Of a DNA stretch of 64,000 bases, positions 23,212 through 30,963 are shown piece by piece. The DNA is from Legionella quinlivanii (GTDB lineage Bacteria > Pseudomonadota > Gammaproteobacteria > Legionellales > Legionellaceae). Where the stretch lies: NCBI RefSeq assembly GCF_003265995.1, contig NZ_MVJN01000003.1, positions 124,001-188,000 of the forward strand, read 5' to 3'. The notes beneath the pieces are model-generated. The model was not told the DNA's origin and did not search any database. It worked only from the letters and a program-made list of their open reading frames with translations. Position 1 is the stretch's first letter, and each line of letters opens with the position of its first letter. Position numbers and translations under genes: made by a program.

Positions 23212-26200
23212 ATGGATATCCTTTTCAATGAGCCCACGTCGGCCCGCTGGTTCTTCGTCAATCCTGTTACTAATATCATCCATCTCCTGGTGCCCGCTGT
23301 CGGCGGTGAGCGGGCTGGAACTGACAACACTTGTCAGACCATGATGGCGATGAAAACTTTTTTTGGAAAAAACGCCGGGGAACATGCCGGAGCCCTTCAG
23401 GAAATGGAATTGTATCGCCGGGCCCTGCAACAGGACATTGCATCCATTAGCCCGCAAGATCAGGAACGGCGAAGTATCAGGGAGCAAAAACAATCCCGGC
23501 TTCAGCAAATTGAGAAAATTATAGCGGCATTAAGGGTAATTCAGAATACGCCTGAAATCAGCCAACTCAATCATGTGTACCCTGATTATCCTCCTTCAGT
23601 AGCCCGTTTAATGGAAGGCAGTAACCTTTACAGTATGCTGATGCCCCCGGTTACTGATGGTTATCTTTACACCAAAAATCGAGTATTCACTGTGGATAGA
23701 ACGCGAAACGACCGTTTCTATGGCGCCATGATGCTCGGCTTTAATAATTTAGTTTTCGGCAGCCAATCCCCCAAAGAACAGGTAATCAGGGCTGCCATCA
23801 GGCAGCTTGAGACATTCAAAACCCAGCAGGGAAGGGATCCTGGCTTCCCCGAAATACAAGCAATACTTACATCGGTCATGAAAGAAAAAACCGGCCTGGA
23901 TGTTGATTTTTCTTCAAGCCCGACAGGGGCTCCCATTACTCCTGAAATGCTGACAAACATTCATCTGGAAAACAATCCTAGCTTCCGGGATACCGTGGAA
24001 GCCTGGCTAGACACTTGCGCACTTGAACTCTGGAGCACCCTGCCAATTTCCCCCTTTCAAAGTGTTAATAATCCTAACCTGAGTGATGGTAAAAAGAAAC
24101 AAACGCTGGCAATTATGCTCCAGTTTTTGTTGGCTGAGGTTAATATATATGCCCGCAGTAAAGACTTGTCCCAACGCAATTTTGGCCAGGTTCTGGATGA
24201 AAACAGCACATTGAGAAACACCCTGATTACCAGCGTCACCGGCACCCTGGCACAGGGCGGTAGTATTGAGCAAGCAGTCCTCGAATTCATTAATCACAAC
24301 CGACAGGCATTTGGATTAAACAGGACACTAAATGCAGCAGAGCAAAAAGAGATTGTTGATTATTTCCGCAGCGACTGGGCCACAATCAAAGATTCACCGC
24401 ATTTTGATGAGTTCAGTATCTGGGTGGATAAACCGGGTAAATTTGTTGTTCATCAGGGGGCTATTTGTGTGGACTTTGCGGAAGTAATCAATTCTGGCTT
24501 CAGGAATACTGTTTCTCAGGCAGATCTTGCGTATTTTGATCAGGCGCGAGCCGATTATCAGTCAGTCAATGGTAAATTAAATCATACCAATCCGAGTACA
24601 TTGGCCAGTTATACGATTGACGAAACCCGCCTGCCAGGCTATTTGCTTGAGCTTATTGCCAATACCGATAATCATGAGGCGCTGTCAGCGATTCTTCTGG
24701 CAAGAACAGCAGTCAGAAATGAAGGTCAGCTTCAGCCTGGCCCCAAAGTGTTCGAAACCTTAAGTGCTGAAACCGTACAGGCACTCAAACATTCTCCTAA
24801 TTGGCCCCGTCTGCAGAATATGATCGGAAGCCATATTACTGATCCAGTGACGCAAACTGCTTTTAATGCAAAATTTCTTGGTGCCTTGCAACAGATTAAT
24901 ATTAGCAATGAGCAGGCCAGGGCACTCTATACCGCAGTAGTCAAGAGTCGCGGCCCTCGCGCCGTTACTGGTTATGCCACTACAGCTGAACTTCGCCAAA
25001 TACTGACCACCTTAGGCATCGGCGATCAGTTAACTATCGGATTTAACATTCAAAACGGATTCTCAGTCACTGTACGCGGAGAAGCCTACGATAATTTAGT
25101 TTCGATATTAAACAATTATTCCGATAAGATTTATATCACTCCGGAAATGGCCCGCAATTTCTATCTGCAGGTGAAAGAGCGCTATGGGGAAAACTCAGCT
25201 CAGTACCAAGAGATGGAAAGACTTAATAACCAGGGAAACCTCCCGCCCAAGATAATCATGGCTCTGAGTTTACTGGATATTAATCTTGTTACAAATGAGC
25301 GTAATGTGCCGATAATAGATTTTCCGCCAGAGGGGATTGACGGGTATATTCTGCAAATTGCCAATCCGCAGCGAAATTTACAACTCATTGAAAATATTCA
25401 GCAGCAGCAAACCACCTTTCATCTGACACCTGATATAGCAAGACAACTCTATGAAATGGTCACAAGTCTCGAGCGTGGTAATGAAATCGCTTCGCTGACT
25501 AATAATCCTTCACCGGATAAAATACGCCAGACCCTGGACATTCTGGAAATTCCGCACGGCCTGATCGGCTTTCACGGGAACAATGGCTATGATATCCATC
25601 TTTCCCCCCTTGCTAGAGAAAGACTGCGGATGCTTATAAGCAATAACCTCAGCCTGACTGGCGGGGGCGGCAGAGGATCAAGAGGACGAGGACAAGCTTA
25701 TAGAGCGGCTACAATCCCTTTACCGATGACGCCGGTAACCAATGCGCCGGGTGCAAACCAGGCCAACTTGCAGAATAATCTGTTTCGCCGGCAAGCCCCG
25801 GCTGCACAACCCCCTGTCAATCCACCGGCAGCAAGAGCAGAACCGGTTCTGCCGCCAGCAGCAGCGCCTGCCCCTGTGAATCAAATCAGCATAGAACCTG
25901 TCGCGTCTTTTCACGCAACCAACCTGCCTGCCAACGCCAGTCGAATGGATTTAAACTGTCCTGAACCTGTTTTGCTCGCCTTTAGAAATCTGCTGCGCGG
26001 CGAGCCCATTCTTGGTTGCAGTTTTAACAATCCTTATACCAATCAGGTAGAAACCCTGCCCAGCAATGCCGATGAGTTAACCGCAAGACATCTGCAGATT
26101 CTGGCTCGTAATGAAAGCAGCAATGTAACCGGGATTATGAATACCGCCCTTTATCAGGGAAAATTGAGTGATAACAAGATAGCCAGACTCCGCTGCCTGG

Positions 26201-28428
26201 TTAAAGCGACTAATGGTGCCGGGATTGTTCAGGTTAATGCCTATGGCGGCTATCCTCACGGCAATCCCATCCACACCTACCCAAGCCCCAGACGGATGAT
26301 TGTGGTGGATCAGGCCGGCTTGCAATGGCAGTCAGATTTTCGCAACACCGGCGGAATGTTTTTCTATCCTGATAATCCTGCAGATACGCATTTACCCAAT
26401 GGCTTTGCTAACTGGCAAGCCGAAAGCTTTCGCGATATGTACGGTTATCAGCGGCCAGCAGCCCCTGAGAATTATCGACAGATCAGCTGGTATGGGGTCA
26501 GTGGTAAACTTGATTTAAATCTTGTAGCGAATGCCATTTCCGCTGAATTTTTGCAGGCCTGGCATGCGGTGGTGGCACAGGGAGATGAACTAAACCAGGG
26601 TGAGCTGGTCTGTCTGAAATTTCTTAAGGCCGGTATGGGATTTTTCGCGCATGGAGTACCGGCCGCTGACAAACCTTATCTCGAACATGCCCGGCTGCAG
26701 GGAATATTGCAGGCATTGCAAACGATTGCCGCACTTCCGGAAAACCAGCGAGCCGCGGCAATCGGTCGTATTGGCCGTCTGGAATTGCCATTTTCTGGAA
26801 ATGTGCAGGGTGGTGCTGCGAATCCTCCCGGTTATCGAGACACGCTTGAGCAGATTGGCAGAGTCGTCACCCAGCTTGGATTGCAATGGGGTGGAACTCC
26901 AACTGACGATGTATTCGTAGAGCGTCAGGGCTTTATTAACGCTTGCACCAATTGCGGAGATCCGCATGCCATGATTGGAAACGAAGGAGGGCATGCCAGT
27001 GTGGATGCCGCTATGGCGTCCAATGCCAACCTCGATGGCTTGAATGCCGCCTATAATCCGCATCTGCGCCTGCGTCCCTTACTGCAAGGCCTGGCATTAT
27101 CTCATGAGATAAGCCCGGAAACAGCTAGAGCACTTTATACTGCGGTAGTGAATCAAAACGGTCCGCAAGCAGTCACAGGCTATAGCAGTCAGCAAGAGCT
27201 GGAACGAATACTTACTTTCCTGAGGTTTCCCGAAGTACACTCTATTGATAGCCTGGAAGGAAACCGATTTAGAGTGAATTTTCGGGCTCCGGCAATCGGG
27301 AGACTGCAAAATATTCTCCAAAATTATCAAAATTCCATGTATGTTAAGCCAGAGGCTGCGGTCAGCTTGTATCTTGCGGTGAAAGATCGCTATGGGGAAG
27401 GCTCGGATGAGTATCGAACTATGCAAAGCCTCAATAACCAGGGGGGCAATCCGGCTAAAATTCAGAAAGCTTTAGAACTTCTTGGTATCACAGTGGACCG
27501 AATCCGCTTTCCGGCCGGAGGGGGCAATGGTTATATTTTTGAGGCCAGCGCTGAAAATCTGCAACGACTTGAAGCGATACCTCAGCAAATTCCTGCCCCG
27601 GCAGCGGCAAGTCCTGCAACAACCACAACAACCACCGCTACAACGGCTACTGCAGCAACTGTAACGCCTGCAACAACAGCCAGTGTGGCTAATCAACCGA
27701 CATTCTTTCAGCCAGCCCCTTCAAGCAGACCCTCAGCCACTACAGATCAGGTATTAAGTTCTAATGTGGTTGAGTCATTAAAAGTATTCATGAAACAAGG
27801 CGCACGGCATATGCCGCGAGGAAGCTGGGCTGAGATAGGAACAATCAATGGCCATCCCTTTGAGATTGGGATTAACAGAGGCGGTAAATATAGCCTGGCT
27901 TCCTCTGATTATGAGTTGAGTATACTTGAAAACGGTGATCTTGAGCTTCTCAGTAAAAATCGAAGGAATGCAAACGGACGCTGGCAAACCGTAAACGACC
28001 CTGAAAAAATACAAGTGCTCAATCAGTTCTTTAGAGCGCTTCCCCTCAATCAGTTACAACAGCATTTCTTGCTGGACAGCTTACAAAAGTTAAGCGCTTT
28101 AACCAGCGGAAGCAACTTCCACAGAATGTCATTACGAGATGCCTGCGACAGAGCGAATATTGTCTACCATGACGCTATGCCAAGAAATGCGATGCTTGAT
28201 ATCTCACCCCGAACGAGGCAGCCTTGTATCGATATTGGTACTGAGCGCATTGAGCTGGAGCAGAACAGACTGGATTTCGCAGTACGCTCTCTTAATACTA
28301 CAGCCATTACACCATCCAGAACACAACAGGCTATAGGTCAGATCACTGACACTTTAATGGTCTTAAGGGTAGCAATAAGCACTATTCCACCCGAGGATAC
28401 CCCTGCAACGAGGATAGGCAATCCTTAA
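23212..28428 (+). CDS. Giant modular protein, effector candidate
   Basis: A 1738-residue protein (from the ATG at 23212, which has AAGGA seven bases upstream; the ATG at 23188 has no such site). It has no signal peptide. I see an N-terminal region (1-560), three ~80-residue modules (about 564-820), a Gly/Arg-rich linker (GGGGRGSRGRG), a Pro/Ala-rich linker, and a central domain (about 900-1290). The central domain contains CLVKATNGAGIVQVNAYGG, LKFLKAGMGFFAHGV and CTNCGDPHAMIGNEGGHASVDAAM. Then come two more modules (about 1300-1460), a Thr/Ala-rich linker and a 210-residue C-terminal region. The module pattern is TPE-A-x-LY-x-x-V ... L-x-x-L-I ... NGY. The central domain faintly recalls macrodomain-like effectors of the MavL type, but I cannot confirm that. 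Long Pro- and Thr-rich linkers between domains and the location next to LegP suggest a secreted effector. Confidence 0.7.
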   Translation: MDILFNEPTSARWFFVNPVTNIIHLLVPAVGGERAGTDNTCQTMMAMKTFFGKNAGEHAGALQEMELYRRALQQDIASISPQDQERRSIREQKQSRLQQIEKIIAALRVIQNTPEISQLNHVYPDYPPSVARLMEGSNLYSMLMPPVTDGYLYTKNRVFTVDRTRNDRFYGAMMLGFNNLVFGSQSPKEQVIRAAIRQLETFKTQQGRDPGFPEIQAILTSVMKEKTGLDVDFSSSPTGAPITPEMLTNIHLENNPSFRDTVEAWLDTCALELWSTLPISPFQSVNNPNLSDGKKKQTLAIMLQFLLAEVNIYARSKDLSQRNFGQVLDENSTLRNTLITSVTGTLAQGGSIEQAVLEFINHNRQAFGLNRTLNAAEQKEIVDYFRSDWATIKDSPHFDEFSIWVDKPGKFVVHQGAICVDFAEVINSGFRNTVSQADLAYFDQARADYQSVNGKLNHTNPSTLASYTIDETRLPGYLLELIANTDNHEALSAILLARTAVRNEGQLQPGPKVFETLSAETVQALKHSPNWPRLQNMIGSHITDPVTQTAFNAKFLGALQQINISNEQARALYTAVVKSRGPRAVTGYATTAELRQILTTLGIGDQLTIGFNIQNGFSVTVRGEAYDNLVSILNNYSDKIYITPEMARNFYLQVKERYGENSAQYQEMERLNNQGNLPPKIIMALSLLDINLVTNERNVPIIDFPPEGIDGYILQIANPQRNLQLIENIQQQQTTFHLTPDIARQLYEMVTSLERGNEIASLTNNPSPDKIRQTLDILEIPHGLIGFHGNNGYDIHLSPLARERLRMLISNNLSLTGGGGRGSRGRGQAYRAATIPLPMTPVTNAPGANQANLQNNLFRRQAPAAQPPVNPPAARAEPVLPPAAAPAPVNQISIEPVASFHATNLPANASRMDLNCPEPVLLAFRNLLRGEPILGCSFNNPYTNQVETLPSNADELTARHLQILARNESSNVTGIMNTALYQGKLSDNKIARLRCLVKATNGAGIVQVNAYGGYPHGNPIHTYPSPRRMIVVDQAGLQWQSDFRNTGGMFFYPDNPADTHLPNGFANWQAESFRDMYGYQRPAAPENYRQISWYGVSGKLDLNLVANAISAEFLQAWHAVVAQGDELNQGELVCLKFLKAGMGFFAHGVPAADKPYLEHARLQGILQALQTIAALPENQRAAAIGRIGRLELPFSGNVQGGAANPPGYRDTLEQIGRVVTQLGLQWGGTPTDDVFVERQGFINACTNCGDPHAMIGNEGGHASVDAAMASNANLDGLNAAYNPHLRLRPLLQGLALSHEISPETARALYTAVVNQNGPQAVTGYSSQQELERILTFLRFPEVHSIDSLEGNRFRVNFRAPAIGRLQNILQNYQNSMYVKPEAAVSLYLAVKDRYGEGSDEYRTMQSLNNQGGNPAKIQKALELLGITVDRIRFPAGGGNGYIFEASAENLQRLEAIPQQIPAPAAASPATTTTTTATTATAATVTPATTASVANQPTFFQPAPSSRPSATTDQVLSSNVVESLKVFMKQGARHMPRGSWAEIGTINGHPFEIGINRGGKYSLASSDYELSILENGDLELLSKNRRNANGRWQTVNDPEKIQVLNQFFRALPLNQLQQHFLLDSLQKLSALTSGSNFHRMSLRDACDRANIVYHDAMPRNAMLDISPRTRQPCIDIGTERIELEQNRLDFAVRSLNTTAITPSRTQQAIGQITDTLMVLRVAISTIPPEDTPATRIGNP
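24901..25660 (+). repeat. Protein repeat block: modules 1-3 of the giant protein
   Basis: Three modules begin at about 24901 (ISNEQARALYTAVV), 25132 (YITPEMARNFYLQV) and 25417 (FHLTPDIARQLYEMV). Each starts with a helix of the form TP-x-x-A-R-x-L/F-Y, then a second helix of the form L-x-x-L-x-I, then a strand pair containing N/D-G-Y/F. The pair of modules 1-2 corresponds to modules 4-5 at 27109-27590. Confidence 0.75.
27109..27590 (+). repeat. Protein repeat block: modules 4-5 of the giant protein
   Basis: Module 4 (ISPETARALYTAVVNQNGPQ, from 27109) is closely similar to module 1 (ISNEQARALYTAVVKSRGPR). Module 5 (from 27340: YVKPEAAVSLYLAVKDRYG, then LNNQGGNPAKIQKALELLGI) matches module 2 (LNNQGNLPPKIIMALSLLDI). 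A two-module unit was therefore copied within the gene. A Thr/Ala-rich linker follows (27598-27690). Confidence 0.78.
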
Positions 28429-28437
28429 GGAGAGGCT

Positions 28438-29379
28438 ATGACATGGACCAATAGTGCTTATGAAGTCATTGAAACCATTAATGATGAATATTTTTTTGCA
28501 GGGTCAGCCTGGAATACCCAAATTGCCAAACGTTTTGTGCTAAAAACAAAGCGTTTTGGCCGGCTTATTGAGGCCTCTTATTATCTCCATCTGGATAAGG
28601 GAAAACCTTTTAATATCGCTTTTGAGCCCTCAACCTCTTTTGGCTGTTCGGTAGGCTGTTTATTTTGCGCCTCCGGAACCTTATCACCGATCAAAGCATT
28701 GACGGTCGCGGAAATTGTGGAACAGGTTAATACCTTGATTGCCATTTACCGCAGGGATTTTACTGATTACAGAATTCGCGAAGATGTATTTTATTCAGGG
28801 ATTGGCGAACCCACCTTAATGACCAATGTACTGATTGAAGCCTCCGCAAGACTTCTGGAGCAAAACCCCGATTTACAATTCAAAATGTCGACGATGGGAG
28901 CCTTGCCGAGCGCATTATTACGCTGGGCGGACTCCGAACTGCCGCTTCGCTCTCTACAAGTCGGAATCCCGCATTGGAATGAAGAGAAAATAAAATACCT
29001 TTATAGTAAGTGCAGCAAATACAATCTGCATGACGTCCTACAGCATGTTCAACTGTTTATGGATAAACGTCCAGATACTGCAATCAAGATTAATTATATT
29101 GTGATGGAAAATTATAATAATTCGCTTGAAGATTTAAAACGGACGGTAGAAAAAGTCATCAGTATTCTGGGATGTAATATTGAACTTAAAATTTCCTGTC
29201 TTAATCCCACTGAATTCGCTGAGCAGAATCAGCTGATTGCGGTTAAACAACAGGTTTTGGAAACACTGGCTGCCGGCGTTCAATCCTTTGGCCTTAAAAA
29301 AGTCTATACCTTTGGTCCGATGAGTAAGGATAAACTCGGTTGCGGGCAACTGGCCGGCAATTATAAATTATTTAGTTAA
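28438..29379 (+). CDS. RlmN/Cfr-like radical SAM protein
   Basis: A 313-residue radical SAM enzyme with the iron-sulfur motif CSVGCLFC (C70, C74, C77; CxxxCxxC). SGIGEPTLM follows at about residue 120, similar to the GMGEP motif of RlmN/Cfr, and MSTMGALP at about 155 recalls the RlmN ST-x-G-x-x-P motif. The end, LGCGQLAG (C302), resembles the C-terminal ACGQL of RlmN, where the cysteine carries the transferred methyl group. The second RlmN cysteine, expected seven residues before the first cluster cysteine, is Glu63 here. It is shorter than RlmN and lacks its N-terminal domain, so the substrate is probably not the usual 23S rRNA A2503. A strong ribosome-binding site (AAGGAGAGG) precedes the ATG. 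The next gene starts after two bases, so the two form an operon. Confidence 0.82.
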   Translation: MTWTNSAYEVIETINDEYFFAGSAWNTQIAKRFVLKTKRFGRLIEASYYLHLDKGKPFNIAFEPSTSFGCSVGCLFCASGTLSPIKALTVAEIVEQVNTLIAIYRRDFTDYRIREDVFYSGIGEPTLMTNVLIEASARLLEQNPDLQFKMSTMGALPSALLRWADSELPLRSLQVGIPHWNEEKIKYLYSKCSKYNLHDVLQHVQLFMDKRPDTAIKINYIVMENYNNSLEDLKRTVEKVISILGCNIELKISCLNPTEFAEQNQLIAVKQQVLETLAAGVQSFGLKKVYTFGPMSKDKLGCGQLAGNYKLFS

Positions 29380-29381
29380 GT

Positions 29382-30011
29382 ATGAAAGCACAATCCTTTA
29401 GTTATATTCGTGGCGAGTTGGAAACCAATACTCCCTGGTATCCCCCTGATCCTGAATTTTTAAATGCCTGGCGAGATGAATTTTTTGCCATTGAGGGTGT
29501 CGATCATTACACCTACTGGCTCTGCGGAGCAGTACTTGAATCCTGGCCGACTCAGGACGTGGATATCTTAATCACAGGTTCCGTGATTGATTACCAGCAT
29601 CTTGAGCATGTGATGGTCAATGCCATGCGACTGGGATTTAAACACCGGCAGTTAATCGATATCGCCTGGAATGACTATTATAAAAAATATCTGGAGCGCG
29701 GACGCTGTGAGCGCCGCGCTATATGCTGTGATCATTATTACCAGCACGGCTGGTGTAGTCTGGAACACTGCACTGCCCAGGCGCGTCAGATTGAAACGAT
29801 TGTAGTGGGTAATGAGATTATTAAAAATGGCCTGGAAATTACCCCGCCCGACCCTTATGCAGTACGACTAAGCAAATACTTGTGGAAAATTCAAATGGAT
29901 AGCCCCTCTGAGAGACAGATTCAACGAATGCTTGAAGGAAAAGTGTATACACAAAGCCCGATCATTCTACGACCGGATTTGGATTTTAAAGACTATGTTA
30001 ACTGGCCATGA
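29382..30011 (+). CDS. Nucleotidyltransferase-like protein, partner of the radical SAM gene
   Basis: A 209-residue protein, not assigned to a named family. Residues 46-66 read WLCGAVLESWPTQDVDILITG, matching the G-x(9)-D-x-D pattern of the nucleotidyltransferase (pol-beta-like) fold with candidate metal-binding Asp59 and Asp61. A Cys/His-rich patch follows (C109, C115, C116, H118, H122, C125, H129, C130) that could bind zinc. The C-terminal part (PPDPYAVRLSKYLWKIQ) is helical. It starts two bases after the radical SAM stop, so the two proteins are probably made together. A role in modifying a nucleic acid or a small molecule is plausible but not shown. Confidence 0.65.
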   Translation: MKAQSFSYIRGELETNTPWYPPDPEFLNAWRDEFFAIEGVDHYTYWLCGAVLESWPTQDVDILITGSVIDYQHLEHVMVNAMRLGFKHRQLIDIAWNDYYKKYLERGRCERRAICCDHYYQHGWCSLEHCTAQARQIETIVVGNEIIKNGLEITPPDPYAVRLSKYLWKIQMDSPSERQIQRMLEGKVYTQSPIILRPDLDFKDYVNWP

Positions 30012-30112
30012 TTTATTGTAATAAAGATAAAAATTTATTGACTCAATTTATTTAAATTTTTTTCAATTTCTGCAATAGTAGATCCCGTGTCGTTTTATTA
30101 ATAAGGACTTTA

Positions 30113-30913
30113 ATGATGACCATCACAAAAAAAATAGGGATTTCGAGTTTGCTTTTTATTATTTCCATCGCTAATGCAGCGAGTCTGGGCCACATGATTG
30201 TTAGCGATCCGGTGCTTGGCAGTCGCACCATTGTCTATGAAAAAATCAATGAATTCGCCGTGGCGGAAGGAGATATTTTACTTGCCAAAACCCGTGATTT
30301 GGATAAAGCAGGTGCAGTGTTTCGTCCAAAAATTGGCGGCAATCGCTGGGCACATGGCGTGATACCTTTTGAAATGTCAGAAGATTTGCCCTTGATGAAC
30401 AAATTAGCGGTTCTACAAGCCATTGCGCACTGGCAGCAATATACGGCCCTTGAGTTTGTTGAGCTCACTTCAAAAAACCGTGCGGAATATAAAGATTATA
30501 TCGCTTTTATACCGGCAGCAGGAACCACTTGTTCATCCTATGTGGGTAAAATGGGAGGCAAGCAGGAAATCAATTTATCACCGCGCTGCACTACCATGAA
30601 CACAGTTCACGAAATTGGTCATGCTCTCGGTTTGTGGCATGAGCAATCAAGGGCTGATCGCGCCAATTATATTCGTATCGTCTGGGAAAATATCGATGAA
30701 GACCATCGTTATAATTTTGACCAGCAATTGACTGATGGCAAGGATTTTGGGGAATACGATTATCTGTCCATTATGCATTATGGCGCTTATGCTTTCTCAA
30801 AAAACGGCGAGAAAACGATTATTCCTTTGATGGATAATGTTGAAATTGGTCAGCGAGTTAAATTGAGCGAAAAAGATATTGCCGCGGTGAAGGCAATGTA
30901 TCCGGAAACATGA
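30113..30913 (+). CDS. legP: Astacin-type (M12A) zinc metalloprotease LegP
   Basis: A 266-residue secreted metalloprotease. After a signal-peptide-like start (KKIGISSLLFIISIANAAS), the zinc site is HEIGHALGLWHEQSRADR (about 165-182), the astacin HExxHxxGxxHExxR signature, with the Met-turn YLSIMHYGAY (about 220-229) downstream. Bacterial astacins of this eukaryote-like kind are rare; L. pneumophila LegP (lpg2999) is a Dot/Icm substrate, and the mnmE/yidC neighbourhood matches. The ATG at 30113 follows AAGGAC; a second ATG directly after could also serve. It is convergent with the membrane effector candidate. Confidence 0.9.
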   Translation: MMTITKKIGISSLLFIISIANAASLGHMIVSDPVLGSRTIVYEKINEFAVAEGDILLAKTRDLDKAGAVFRPKIGGNRWAHGVIPFEMSEDLPLMNKLAVLQAIAHWQQYTALEFVELTSKNRAEYKDYIAFIPAAGTTCSSYVGKMGGKQEINLSPRCTTMNTVHEIGHALGLWHEQSRADRANYIRIVWENIDEDHRYNFDQQLTDGKDFGEYDYLSIMHYGAYAFSKNGEKTIIPLMDNVEIGQRVKLSEKDIAAVKAMYPET

Positions 30914-30927
30914 CGACGGTAGCACCC

Positions 30928-30955
30928 AGGGCTATTGCTATCAAGCGATAGCCCT
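30928..30955. terminator. Hairpin between legP and the convergent gene
   Basis: AGGGCTAT (30928-30935) and ATAGCCCT (30948-30955) form a perfect 8-bp stem, extended inward by GCT/AGC after one mismatch. It lies in the 50-base gap between two convergent stop codons. No T run follows, so it is a likely but atypical bidirectional terminator. Confidence 0.55.
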
Positions 30956-30963
30956 CGGCCAGT

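Noticed and set aside
25900..27080. Macrodomain / PARG assignment for the central domain of the giant protein
   Set aside because: The GNEGG and VNAYGG segments are suggestive, but I could not match the ordered motifs of either family, so no function is claimed.
28438..29379. True 23S rRNA methyltransferase RlmN
   Set aside because: It is too short, has no N-terminal domain, and Glu replaces one of the two essential cysteines.
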